Program-made: the position numbers and the translations under genes
DNA from: Thermodesulfovibrio aggregans
GTDB lineage: Bacteria; Nitrospirota; Thermodesulfovibrionia; Thermodesulfovibrionales; Thermodesulfovibrionaceae
Direction: 5' to 3'
NCBI RefSeq assembly: GCF_001514535.1
Contig: NZ_BCNO01000003.1
Span: 61,344-125,343, forward strand
DNA length: 64,000 nt
Shown here: one piece after another, positions 1 to 7,916 of the stretch
Layout of the letters: each line of letters opens with the position of its first letter
Position numbering within the stretch: position 1 is the first letter of the stretch
The notes under the pieces: generated by a model
What the model was told of the DNA's origin: nothing
Databases searched by the model: none
What the model saw: only the letters and a program-made list of their open reading frames with translations

Positions 1-248
1 TTTCCATCTTTCAGGATTATGTATCTCTTCCAGTATCCATTCCTACGGTAAACTCTCTCTGGGGTTCTTTCATATTTTTGAGCCCCTGTAAGTGCTGTTA
101 TCTCCTCTTGTAATGCTAATTCAATAAACTTTTTCTTCATTAACTTCATTTTTTGTTCAAATTCTTCCCAGAAAGATTCATTAAAATTACTGTTGAATTC
201 TTTCCATAAATCTGGTAATCTTAAATTAGTTAAAGGTTTTTCTTTCAT
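1..248 (-). CDS. IS256-family (mutator-type) transposase, N-terminal fragment cut by the window edge
   Basis: Translating the minus strand from the ATG at 248 gives about 82 open residues that run off the window. After a charged helical N-terminus (LRLPDLWKEF) comes ALTGAQKYERTPERVYRRNG followed by a Y-W-K-R stretch. This matches the conserved IS256-type N-terminus (GA-x-YER-x-x-x-R-x-x-x-RNGY) that precedes the DDE catalytic core. The core itself is outside the window. A purine-rich GGAGG lies just ahead of the start. Intactness cannot be judged from this part. Confidence 0.8.
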   Translation of the reverse strand, partial: MKEKPLTNLRLPDLWKEFNSNFNESFWEEFEQKMKLMKKKFIELALQEEITALTGAQKYERTPERVYRRNGYWKRYIILKDG

Positions 249-353
249 GGATGTATTCCTCCTTTCTTTGTTTGATTTTTGGTTAATTTAATGGAGGATA
301 CACCCTCTTTTATTGCTCTGTCAATTTTACACATAAAAAATTTTACACTACCC
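1..353 (-). mobile_element. IS256-family insertion sequence, one end (partial)
   Basis: Contains the first part of a transposase gene plus the terminal region next to it. Reading the minus strand, the outer end begins GGGTAGTGTAAAATT and holds two copies of GTGTAAAATT (339-348 and 323-332, 16 bp apart). AT-rich GTGTAAAA-type ends like this are typical of IS256-family elements and are probably transposase-binding sites. The boundary at about 353 is inferred from where the terminal motif starts inside the end of panE. The other end and any target-site duplication lie outside the window. Confidence 0.75.
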
Positions 354-1287
354 TAAATAAATTTTCTTTTGCCTTCATAAGATTTGTTATGGTCTCATTT
401 ACAGGTACCGGGACATTACATTCTTTTGCAAGTTTCACTATTGCACCATTTAATGCATCTATCTCTGTTTTTTTCCCCTGTTTTATATCATAATACATTG
501 AAGGAAAATGCTTTGCAGTTGGAGGTACAAGTCTTTCATAAAAATGCTGAAGATAATCTTTATAGTCATTCCAATTTAGCTTTATTTTCCTTATTTTTGC
601 AACATTGAAGATTTCTTCAACAATTTTATTCATTATTTTCCTTGTTTCCTCATGCTCTGCCAGTGTACCGTAACTGCATTCAAGAATTGCGCCCAGAGGA
701 TTTAATGCAGAATTATAAAGAATTTTATCCCACAGTATTGCATACACATCCTGAGATACCCTCGTTGGAAGTCCTGAATCATTGAAAATTTTTGCAATTT
801 CAATTAGTTTTTCTTCAGAGATTGCATTTTCAGGTTGTCCAATAATTATGTCATCGGCAATAACAGTTACCTCAGCAGTGCCAGGTTCAATAACTTTTGC
901 ACCAAAAATTACTCTTGACAGAATTACTTTTTCCTTTCCAAGAACAGAAGTTGCTGTCTCATAATTTCCATATCCATTTTGAGCAAGTAAAACTAAAGTA
1001 TCCTTTCCAACTACAGGTTTAATCTGATTAATAACTGATTCAGTATCATAAGCTTTTACTGAGACAATTATAAGGTCTAAGTTTTCTTTAATTTGTTCAG
1101 TACTTGCAAAAATGCCGTCAATCTGAGCTTCTTTTTGTCCAAAAAGTCCTCTTATTCTCAATTTTCTGTCTTTAAAATAATCAATATATTTTTGTTTTGT
1201 TAATCCAAAGACATTATTCCCATGCGATTTAAGGCATGTAGCAAAAACTGTTCCTAATGCGCCAAGCCCAACAATAAGTATTTTCAT
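343..1287 (-). CDS. panE: 2-dehydropantoate 2-reductase (ketopantoate reductase)
   Basis: NADPH-dependent reduction of ketopantoate to pantoate in pantothenate/CoA synthesis; cytosolic. The 314-residue protein opens with the Rossmann motif GLGALG (residues 7-12). The conserved ketopantoate-reductase C-terminal helical domain follows, with KILYNSALNPLGAI in the usual catalytic-lysine region and PSMYYDIKQGKKTEID near the end. It lies 12 bases behind mrcA on the same strand and is probably co-transcribed. Oddity: the last residues (R-V-V-stop) are read from the terminal sequence of the neighbouring IS element, so the natural C-terminus was replaced. Length is still normal for the family, so activity may survive. 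Paralogs with other 2-oxoacid specificity exist. Confidence 0.88.
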   Translation of the reverse strand: MKILIVGLGALGTVFATCLKSHGNNVFGLTKQKYIDYFKDRKLRIRGLFGQKEAQIDGIFASTEQIKENLDLIIVSVKAYDTESVINQIKPVVGKDTLVLLAQNGYGNYETATSVLGKEKVILSRVIFGAKVIEPGTAEVTVIADDIIIGQPENAISEEKLIEIAKIFNDSGLPTRVSQDVYAILWDKILYNSALNPLGAILECSYGTLAEHEETRKIMNKIVEEIFNVAKIRKIKLNWNDYKDYLQHFYERLVPPTAKHFPSMYYDIKQGKKTEIDALNGAIVKLAKECNVPVPVNETITNLMKAKENLFRVV

Positions 1288-1299
1288 TTTAAACTCCTC

Positions 1300-3507
1300 T
1301 TATCTTGGCATTATATTAATTGGTTGATTAGCAGAATCTTTCGATGATTCAGGATTTTTTGAACTTTCTTTAGATTCCTGAGCAGTTGATGGTGCAGTAA
1401 AATCCTGAACTTCTTTGTTAGCAAGAGCTTCTTTCATAAACTGAGCCCAAATAGGTGCTGACACCCTTCCACCTGCCTCTCCAGAGCCAAGACTTCTTCT
1501 CATATCATCATAACCAACCCAGACACCTGTAACAAGCTGCGGTGTATATCCTATGAACCAGGCATCTTTAAAATCATTGCTTGTTCCTGTTTTACCTGCC
1601 ACGGGTCTTCCAATGTTTGCTCTTGTTCCTGTTCCATAAGTGACAACATCTTTAAGCATATCTGTAATAGTATATGCAACTTCTGATGAAACTGCTTCCT
1701 GTAGTTCAGGCTCATTCTGAAGCAAAATTTTACCTGAGTTATCGGTTACATATTTTATTGCGATTGGCTTAATTCTTTTACCTCCATTAGCAAATACAGC
1801 AAAGGCTGAGGTTAACTCTAAAGGAGACACACTGAGACTACCAAGTGCCAGAGTCAAATCTGCAGGCATTTCTGAGTTAATACCAGCTCTTCTGGCAAGA
1901 TTAATTATTGAATCAACTCCAAGCATCTCAGCAAGTCTTACAGTGGGAACATTTCTTGAGAAAGCCAGCGCTCTTCTCAGGGTTATCTCTCCCCAGAATT
2001 CACCATCATAATTGGAAGGTGACCATTCTTTTAGTCCTGTTCTGTAGCTGATTGGCTCATCAAGGATGGTGTCTTCTGGCTTAAATCCCTTTTCTATGGC
2101 TGTGGCATAAACAAATGGTTTAAAGCTGCTTCCCGGTTGTCTGCGGGCATAGACTGCTCTGTTAAATTCTCCTCTCTGGAAACTGTATCCACCAACCATT
2201 GCTCTTATATATCCTGTTTGAGGCTCTACTGCAACCAGAGCTCCTTCTATCTCTGGCTCCTGCTCAAGGGAAAATTGAATTTCCTTTCCAATTGATTTGA
2301 TTTTTACCATTATTATATCGCCTGGCTGTAAAATATCTGTAAGACGAAAATTTTTTATAACTTTAGCTTTTCCTGAAGAATCAACAACTTTACTTGCCCA
2401 TAGAGCATCCTGCAAATTCAGTTTGCCCTTTATGCCTCTTGCCTTAACAATCGCCTGATTTGATGAAACCGATATAACAACTCCTTTTGCAATATCACCA
2501 ACTGCTGGGCTAAAGGCAGTTTTATCCTCTTTTTCTTCATTATTTTTTATAGAAACCTTACCAATTGGACCTCTCCAGCCAATTCTTTTATCCACATCTC
2601 TAAGGCCTTCCTGTAGAGCCCTCTGAGCGGCCCTTTGAGCATTGGGATCAAGGGTTGTATAAACTTTTAAATTACCTTTGTAAATTTTTTCAATATCAAA
2701 ATGTTCCTCAAGCTGTTTTCTTACATACTCAAGAAAATAGTTGTAATTTTCAGTTGAAATTCTCAATGAACTCAAATGAATGGGCTGTGAAGATGCTCTT
2801 TTTCTTTCCTGAGGAGTGATTAATTCTTCCTTTTCCATTCTTTCAAGCACTGTTTCCTGACGCTGTTTTGCTTTTACAAGATCATTGTATGGAGAATATG
2901 TATTTGGCGCTCTTATCAATCCTGCCAACAAGGCTGCTTCAGGCAATGTAATAGCATGAACTGATTTTCCGAAATATATTCTAGATGCCATCTCAACTCC
3001 ATAAGCTCCGTGTCCAAAATATACATTGTTTAGATAGAGTTCAAGTATTTTTTCTTTGCTTAGTTCCTTTTCAATTTTCATTGCAAGATAGGCTTCTTTC
3101 AGTTTTCTTGATACGGTTTTCTCTGGAGTAAGAAACATTATTTTTGCCAGCTGTTGGGTTATTGTACTTCCACCTTCTTTAATACTCATATGTAAAATAT
3201 CAGTAATTAATGCTCTTCCTATACCAATGTAGTCAATTCCTTTATGTTTCCAGAAGCGACTATCCTCAGTAGCAACTACTGCATCTATAAGATGTTTTGG
3301 AATTTGCTTTAGCGGAATATATATGCCTTTTTGAATTTTAAACTCTCCAATCAGAGTTCCATCCTCTGCGTAGACTTTGGTGCCCTGAGCAGGTTTTACC
3401 TTTTCAAAATCCTTTATTGATGGTATATCTCTAAATAAAGCAAATCCTGCACCTGCAAGAAATGCAAGCAGTATAATAACTGTAATTAAAATAAACTTAA
3501 TTTTCAT
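1300..3507 (-). CDS. mrcA: Penicillin-binding protein 1A (bifunctional transglycosylase/transpeptidase)
   Basis: Class A PBP that polymerises and cross-links peptidoglycan, anchored in the inner membrane. The 735-residue protein has an N-terminal membrane segment (about residues 5-25). The GT51 domain carries catalytic Glu81 in TEDSRFWKHKG, GGSTITQQLAK, and KILELYLNNVYFGHGAYG. An OB-like insert precedes the transpeptidase domain, which has S460-S-F-K463, a later SRN, and K639-T-G. The tail after about residue 705 is Ser/Glu/Lys-rich and looks disordered. It heads an operon with panE. The -10 TATAAT ends 7 bases before the ATG and no Shine-Dalgarno is visible, so the mRNA may be leaderless. 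Confidence 0.95.
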   Translation of the reverse strand: MKIKFILITVIILLAFLAGAGFALFRDIPSIKDFEKVKPAQGTKVYAEDGTLIGEFKIQKGIYIPLKQIPKHLIDAVVATEDSRFWKHKGIDYIGIGRALITDILHMSIKEGGSTITQQLAKIMFLTPEKTVSRKLKEAYLAMKIEKELSKEKILELYLNNVYFGHGAYGVEMASRIYFGKSVHAITLPEAALLAGLIRAPNTYSPYNDLVKAKQRQETVLERMEKEELITPQERKRASSQPIHLSSLRISTENYNYFLEYVRKQLEEHFDIEKIYKGNLKVYTTLDPNAQRAAQRALQEGLRDVDKRIGWRGPIGKVSIKNNEEKEDKTAFSPAVGDIAKGVVISVSSNQAIVKARGIKGKLNLQDALWASKVVDSSGKAKVIKNFRLTDILQPGDIIMVKIKSIGKEIQFSLEQEPEIEGALVAVEPQTGYIRAMVGGYSFQRGEFNRAVYARRQPGSSFKPFVYATAIEKGFKPEDTILDEPISYRTGLKEWSPSNYDGEFWGEITLRRALAFSRNVPTVRLAEMLGVDSIINLARRAGINSEMPADLTLALGSLSVSPLELTSAFAVFANGGKRIKPIAIKYVTDNSGKILLQNEPELQEAVSSEVAYTITDMLKDVVTYGTGTRANIGRPVAGKTGTSNDFKDAWFIGYTPQLVTGVWVGYDDMRRSLGSGEAGGRVSAPIWAQFMKEALANKEVQDFTAPSTAQESKESSKNPESSKDSANQPINIMPR

Positions 3508-3514
3508 AAAAATT

Positions 3515-3523
3515 ATTATAACA
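3515..3523 (-). promoter_or_regulatory. Extended -10 promoter of mrcA (leaderless)
   Basis: On the minus strand this reads TGTTATAAT, a full extended -10. Seven bases separate it from the mrcA ATG, which puts the expected transcription start at or within a base of the start codon. No clear -35 is visible, as is common with extended -10 promoters. Confidence 0.6.
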
Positions 3524-3559
3524 TTGACTTTGACATATTAAAAAGATATAAATTAAAAT
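3524..3559 (+). promoter_or_regulatory. Overlapping sigma-70 promoters for rubredoxin-rubrerythrin
   Basis: TTGACT (3524-3529), 17 bases, TATAAA (3547-3552) overlaps TTGACA (3530-3535), 18 bases, TAAAAT (3554-3559). Both point toward the rubredoxin gene at 3600. The region is shared with the divergent mrcA promoter. Confidence 0.6.
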
Positions 3560-3599
3560 AATTTTAAAATAATCATAATCTCAAAAAAAGGGGGAAGTC

Positions 3600-3761
3600 A
3601 TGAAAAAGTACAAATGCAGTGTATGTGGCTATGTTTATGATCCTGCTCAGGGTGATCCTGACAATGGAGTTGCTGCAGGAACAGCTTTTGAAGATTTGCC
3701 AGATAGCTGGGTATGTCCAATTTGCGGTGCCACAAAAGATATGTTTGAACCAGAGGAATAG
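3600..3761 (+). CDS. Rubredoxin
   Basis: Small cytosolic one-iron electron carrier of 53 residues. It has the two rubredoxin knuckles: [10 protein letters not shown] near residues 6-15, and [13 protein letters not shown] near 39-52. The usual [18 protein letters not shown] core lies between them. The length is standard. The ATG follows a strong GGGGGAAG ribosome-binding site. The next gene, 14 bases downstream, encodes a rubrerythrin-like diiron protein without its own rubredoxin domain, so this protein is likely its electron donor in peroxide or oxygen detoxification. Confidence 0.97.
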   Translation: MKKYKCSVCGYVYDPAQGDPDNGVAAGTAFEDLPDSWVCPICGATKDMFEPEE

Positions 3762-3775
3762 CTGAGGGGGATATT

Positions 3776-4261
3776 ATGAAATCCGTTGAAATTGCCTTAA
3801 AGATGGAAACTGATGCGGTAAAGTTTTATACTGAAGCTGCAGAAAAAGTTTCACATCCTGTAGGCAAAAAAATGTTTCTTACTGTAGCAGAAGATGAAAA
3901 AAATCACATCAAAATGTTAGAAGAGGTTCTTAAGGGTCTTGAACTTACGATAAGAGAGGCTCATCCTATCAAAACAGTGAAAACAATCTTTGAAGAAATG
4001 AAAGACAAAATGATGGATAGGGTAAAAGCACTGTCCGATGAGCTTGAGGCTTTCAGAATTGCTATGGATATGGAAAAGGAAGGGATTGAATTTTACAAGA
4101 AAGTTATAAACGAAGTTACAACAGAAAAGGAAAAAAAGCTTTTTGAAAGACTAATATATGAAGAGGAACAGCATCATAAAATATTTGCAGAAACTTACAA
4201 CTTCTTGAATGACACAGGAAATTGGTTTATGTGGAAAGAGTTTTCCATTGTGGAGGGATAA
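3776..4261 (+). CDS. Rubrerythrin-like ferritin-superfamily diiron protein
   Basis: 161 residues forming a four-helix bundle with a duplicated pattern. METDAVKFY with EDEKNH sits in the first half, and MEKEGIEFY with EEEQHH in the second. These Glu and ExxH positions are the expected diiron ligands of rubrerythrins. Rubrerythrins reduce H2O2 in anaerobes. The C-terminal rubredoxin domain of classical rubrerythrin is absent; the separate rubredoxin gene immediately upstream probably supplies it. The start follows GAGGGGG. A strong terminator lies just past the stop. Exact substrate is uncertain because the family also includes erythrin/ferritin-like members. Confidence 0.88.
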   Translation: MKSVEIALKMETDAVKFYTEAAEKVSHPVGKKMFLTVAEDEKNHIKMLEEVLKGLELTIREAHPIKTVKTIFEEMKDKMMDRVKALSDELEAFRIAMDMEKEGIEFYKKVINEVTTEKEKKLFERLIYEEEQHHKIFAETYNFLNDTGNWFMWKEFSIVEG

Positions 4262-4265
4262 ATTT

Positions 4266-4287
4266 GGGAGGGAATTCCCTCCCTTTT
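4266..4287 (+). terminator. Rho-independent terminator between convergent rubrerythrin and dapB
   Basis: Perfect 7-bp stem GGGAGGG/CCCTCCC around an AATT loop, followed by TTTT. It starts five bases after the rubrerythrin stop. The minus-strand reading is less T-rich, so it mainly serves the plus strand. Confidence 0.85.
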
Positions 4288-5089
4288 ATTTAATTCCAAG
4301 AACATCTCCCATATCATAAAGACCTGCCGTTTTTCCATAAAGCCAAAGCACAGCTCTCAAGGCACCCCTCGCAAAAGTATCTCTACTTGATGCTTTATGA
4401 GTTATTTCAACTCGTTCTCCCAATCCACCAAAAATCACTGTATGCTCTCCAACAATATCTCCTGCTCTTACTGTCTGAATTCCTATTTCCTTTTTTGTTC
4501 TCTCACCAATTATTCCCTTTCTTGCATATACAGCAACCTCATCAAAATTTCTTCCCAATGCCTCGGCAATTACTTTAGCCATTTTTATTGCTGTTCCACT
4601 TGGTGCATCCTTTTTCATTCTATGATGAGCCTCAACAATTTCAACATCGTATTCATCTCCAAGAACTTTTGCTACATCTTTAAGAATTTTGAATAAAAGG
4701 TTTACGCCAATGCTCATATTTGGCGAAAAAACTATAGGGATTTCTTTTGCTGCCTCTTGAATAACAGCAATTTGTTCATTGCTAAATCCTGTTGTTCCAA
4801 TAACTATTGATTTTTTATATTTTTTTACTACTTCAAGATGCTCTAGGGTTGCTTCTGGATTCGTAAAATGAATGACAACATCAGTATTATCAATGACTTT
4901 TTCAATATCATCAACTATTTTTACTCCCAATTCACCGATTCCTGCCACTACTCCAGCGTCTGAGCCTAATTTTGGATTATTTTTTGATTCCACTGCTCCA
5001 ACAAGCTTTATCTCTGAATAATCCTTACTGAGGGCAATAATCCTACTGCCCATTCTTCCTGCTGCGCCACATACTGCTATTTTTATCAT
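4286..5089 (-). CDS. dapB: 4-hydroxy-tetrahydrodipicolinate reductase
   Basis: NAD(P)H-dependent step of the diaminopimelate/lysine pathway; cytosolic. The 267-residue protein starts with the nucleotide-binding motif AVCGAAGRMG. It carries the family signature HHRMKKDAPSGTA, with the catalytic His pair and substrate-binding residues, and the typical end FARGALRAVLWLYGK. The ATG lies inside the 3' end of yacG in another frame, with a 47-base overlap. It is preceded by a strong GAGGAGGAAG site that lies within yacG. Confidence 0.95.
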   Translation of the reverse strand: MIKIAVCGAAGRMGSRIIALSKDYSEIKLVGAVESKNNPKLGSDAGVVAGIGELGVKIVDDIEKVIDNTDVVIHFTNPEATLEHLEVVKKYKKSIVIGTTGFSNEQIAVIQEAAKEIPIVFSPNMSIGVNLLFKILKDVAKVLGDEYDVEIVEAHHRMKKDAPSGTAIKMAKVIAEALGRNFDEVAVYARKGIIGERTKKEIGIQTVRAGDIVGEHTVIFGGLGERVEITHKASSRDTFARGALRAVLWLYGKTAGLYDMGDVLGIK

Positions 5090-5261
5090 CTTCTTCCTCC
5101 TCTATGTTTATTTTTTCATCAACTTCTTCAACTTTTATGGAATACTGTTCATGAAACCAATTCCAAAGGTCAATAATCTTACAACTTTTTGAACAAAATG
5201 GTCTCCATGGATTATTTTCAAGAGTTGTTTCTTTACCACATACTGGGCATTTAATTTTCAT
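5043..5261 (-). CDS. yacG: YacG-like zinc-binding protein (DNA gyrase inhibitor family)
   Basis: 72 residues with a four-Cys zinc site: CPVCGKETTLENNPWRPFCSKSCK. The RPFCSxxC-x-x-IDLWNW pattern is diagnostic of YacG. E. coli YacG binds GyrB and inhibits gyrase; the role here is inferred from the family. The C-terminal half is acidic (EEVDEKINIEEEEDD). It overlaps the start of dapB by 47 bases in a different frame. A TAAAAT hexamer ends five bases before the ATG and no ribosome-binding site is visible. Confidence 0.88.
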   Translation of the reverse strand: MKIKCPVCGKETTLENNPWRPFCSKSCKIIDLWNWFHEQYSIKVEEVDEKINIEEEEDDKNSSMWRSRKNGQ

Positions 5262-5266
5262 GTCTA

Positions 5267-5272
5267 ATTTTA
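5267..5272 (-). promoter_or_regulatory. Possible -10 of yacG-dapB, very close to the start codon
   Basis: Reads TAAAAT on the minus strand, five bases before the yacG ATG. The surrounding sequence is AT-rich, so this is weaker than the other leaderless candidates. Confidence 0.35.
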
Positions 5273-5290
5273 ATTATTCATACCATAAAG

Positions 5291-7072
5291 TTGCAACCCA
5301 ATATGATAAACTATAATATGACTTTTACAGATAGAGCAAAAACAGTTCTTGAAATAAGATATCTTTTAAAAAATGAAAAAGGTGAAGTTGTTGAAACGCC
5401 TGATGAGATGTTTCAAAGGGTTGCTAATTATGTTGCCTCTGCTGAAGAACTCTATGGAGAAAATCCCTCTGAGTGGTCAGAAAAGTTTTATGAACTCACA
5501 AGTTCTTTAAGATTTCTTCCCAACTCCCCTGCTTTAATGAATGCAGGAAAGCCAAAGGCTCAGCTTGCAGCATGCTTTGTCCTTCCTATAGATGACTCTA
5601 TTGAATCAATATTTAAAACATTAATGAATGCAGCTTTAATTCTTCAAAGTGGTGGTGGTACAGGATTTAATTTTTCCCGATTAAGACCAAAGGGAGATGT
5701 TGTTCGTTCAACAGGCGGGATTGCAAGCGGTCCTGTTTCATTTATGAAGATATTTGATAAGGCTTCAGACATAATCAAGCAGGGTGGTGCAAGAAGAGGT
5801 GCAAATATGGGTATTCTCAGAGTTGACCACCCTGATATTTTTGAGTTTATAAGAATTAAAAGAATAGAAACTCTCAGCAATTTCAATATATCTGTAGCTG
5901 TTACAGACTCTTTTATGGAAGCTCTATTCAGAGATGACTATTTTCCACTTGTAAATCCACGAAATGGTGAAGTAGTGAGAAAAGTAAAGGCAAAAGACAT
6001 ATTCAATGAAATTGTTGAGGCAGCATGGGAAACTGGAGACCCAGGAATAATTTTCATAGACACAATAAATAAACACAATCCAACTCCTCATATTGGTCAG
6101 ATTGAAAGCACAAATCCCTGTGGAGAGCAGCCTCTTTTACCTTATGAAGCCTGTATTCTTGGCTCACTTAATCTATCAAAGTATGTAAAGGATGGTAGCA
6201 TTGATTTTGAACTTTTAGGCAATGATATTAAGGTTGCGACAAGATTTCTTGATGATGCAATTGATGTTACCCATTATCCTGTGCCTGAGGTTGAAAAAAT
6301 GCATAAGGGAAACAGAAAAATAGGGCTTGGAATAATGGGCTGGGCAGACTGTCTTGTAGAACTGGGGATTCCCTATAATCATAAAAAAGCCTTTGTCCTT
6401 GCTGAAAAACTCATGCATTTCATAAGTGAAAAATCCCATGAAGCATCGCATGAGCTTGCTCAGAAAAGAGGTGTTTTTCCAAATTTCAAGGGTTCTGTAT
6501 GGGATAAAAAAGGAATACCTATGAGAAATGCCACCACAACAACAATTGCTCCAACAGGAACAATATCAATAATTGCTGACTGTTCAAGTGGAATTGAGCC
6601 TTACTTTTTACTTGCTTACAAACAGAGGATTCTTGATACAGAGTTTGAGATAGTAAACAGGTATCTTATAGAGATTGCTAAGAAAGAAGGCTTTTACAGT
6701 GAAGAGTTTATAGATAAACTAAGACAGAAGGGAACCCTGAGAGGAATAAATGGAATACCTTCAAGGATTAAAAGACTTTTTAAAACAGCCCTTGAAATCA
6801 CTCCTGAGCAACATATTGAGATGCAGGCAGTATTTCAGAAATACACAGACAATGCTGTATCAAAAACCATAAATCTTCCTCAAAGGACAAAAAAAGAGGA
6901 TGTTGAAAAAATATTTATTCTTGCCTATAAAAAAGGACTCAAGGGAATAACAATTTTCAGGTATGGCTCAAAAAGAGGAACACTTCTTAAGGTAAGCGAT
7001 GCCCATCTTGCTGAGTGCTGTGAAATTAAAGGAAGAGTTCCAAGAGTAACAAAGCTTCACGATGCTGTATGA
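5291..7072 (+). CDS. nrdJ: Adenosylcobalamin-dependent (class II) ribonucleotide reductase
   Basis: Makes deoxyribonucleotides without oxygen, using B12 as radical generator. 593 residues with the usual core: QSGGGTGFNFSRLRP, GGARRGANMG, the thiyl-radical loop NPCGEQPL (C277, E279), and TTTIAPTGTISIIADCSSG. A Cys near the N-terminus (AACFVLP) is the probable redox partner. The tail ends with vicinal cysteines AECCEIK and has no separate zinc-ribbon or CxxC extension, so this is a short form. The TTG at 5291 gives the longest frame. ATGs at 5303 and 5318 are equally possible; none has a good ribosome-binding site. The stop overlaps the ABC ATPase start (ATGA). Confidence 0.93.
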   Translation: MQPNMINYNMTFTDRAKTVLEIRYLLKNEKGEVVETPDEMFQRVANYVASAEELYGENPSEWSEKFYELTSSLRFLPNSPALMNAGKPKAQLAACFVLPIDDSIESIFKTLMNAALILQSGGGTGFNFSRLRPKGDVVRSTGGIASGPVSFMKIFDKASDIIKQGGARRGANMGILRVDHPDIFEFIRIKRIETLSNFNISVAVTDSFMEALFRDDYFPLVNPRNGEVVRKVKAKDIFNEIVEAAWETGDPGIIFIDTINKHNPTPHIGQIESTNPCGEQPLLPYEACILGSLNLSKYVKDGSIDFELLGNDIKVATRFLDDAIDVTHYPVPEVEKMHKGNRKIGLGIMGWADCLVELGIPYNHKKAFVLAEKLMHFISEKSHEASHELAQKRGVFPNFKGSVWDKKGIPMRNATTTTIAPTGTISIIADCSSGIEPYFLLAYKQRILDTEFEIVNRYLIEIAKKEGFYSEEFIDKLRQKGTLRGINGIPSRIKRLFKTALEITPEQHIEMQAVFQKYTDNAVSKTINLPQRTKKEDVEKIFILAYKKGLKGITIFRYGSKRGTLLKVSDAHLAECCEIKGRVPRVTKLHDAV

Positions 7073-7914
7073 TAAAGCTTGAGAATATCTCAAAGAGTTA
7101 TGGAAGTGTAAAAGCATTAGAGTCTCTGAGCTTTGAAATAAGGAGAGGTGAGATCTTTGGGCTTCTTGGCCCAAACGGAGCAGGAAAAACAACAACTGTT
7201 AAAATTCTTACAACACTCACAAAACCTGATAAAGGAGAATGTTTTATTGATGGAATTGATGTAGTAAACAACTCTTTTGAAATTAAAAAAATCATAGGAG
7301 TTGTTCCTCAGGAAAATAATCTTGAAAGAGAACTTACTGTTTATGAAAATCTTCTGATTTATGGAATGCTTCACAGAGTAAAAGAGATTCAGAAAAAAAT
7401 TGATAATATACTTGAAGTAATGGAACTTAAAGAAAAAAAACACTCTATTGTATCCACTCTTTCCGGAGGGCTTCAGCGCAGAACTTTGCTTGCAAGGGCA
7501 TTACTGCCTGAGCCAAAAGTCCTGTTTCTTGATGAGCCATCAATAGGGCTTGACCCCCATATAAGAAGAGAACTCTGGCAAATTATAAGAAGGATAAAGT
7601 CTGAAGGTAGAACAGTACTTCTTACAACCCACTATATTGAAGAAGCAGAGGCACTTTGTGACAGAGTGGGTATTCTGTCTCACGGAAAGTTAATTGCACT
7701 TGGAACACCTTCAGAGCTTAAAAAAGATGTTGGTGAGTATGTGGTTGAGTTCACAGATAAAGATGGAAGGCTACTTAGTGAGATATGCCATAGCAGGGAA
7801 GAGGCTTACGAGATTGCCAGAAAAAGAGCAGATGGAGTAATGATAAGAAAATCCAATCTTGAAGATGTCTTTGTAAAGCTAACCGGTGAAAGAATTAAGG
7901 AGATTAAGGAATAA
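7069..7914 (+). CDS. ABC-2 type transporter, ATP-binding protein
   Basis: Cytosolic ATPase of an exporter. 281 residues: Walker A GPNGAGKTTT near residue 38, signature LSGGLQRR near 130, Walker B VLFLDEPSIGLDP, then the H-loop TTHYIEEAEALCDR. The C-terminal extension (about residues 225-281) is typical of the DrrA/NatA/CcmA-like group. Translation is coupled to nrdJ by ATGA and to the permease two bases downstream. The cargo is unknown; drug, polyketide, sodium or polysaccharide export are all possible in this family. Confidence 0.92.
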   Translation: MIKLENISKSYGSVKALESLSFEIRRGEIFGLLGPNGAGKTTTVKILTTLTKPDKGECFIDGIDVVNNSFEIKKIIGVVPQENNLERELTVYENLLIYGMLHRVKEIQKKIDNILEVMELKEKKHSIVSTLSGGLQRRTLLARALLPEPKVLFLDEPSIGLDPHIRRELWQIIRRIKSEGRTVLLTTHYIEEAEALCDRVGILSHGKLIALGTPSELKKDVGEYVVEFTDKDGRLLSEICHSREEAYEIARKRADGVMIRKSNLEDVFVKLTGERIKEIKE

Positions 7915-7916
7915 AT

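Noticed and set aside
7117-7443. Minus-strand 108-codon frame inside the ABC ATPase gene
   Set aside because: Antisense of a clear ATPase with intact Walker motifs; Phe/Asn-rich composition typical of a shadow frame.
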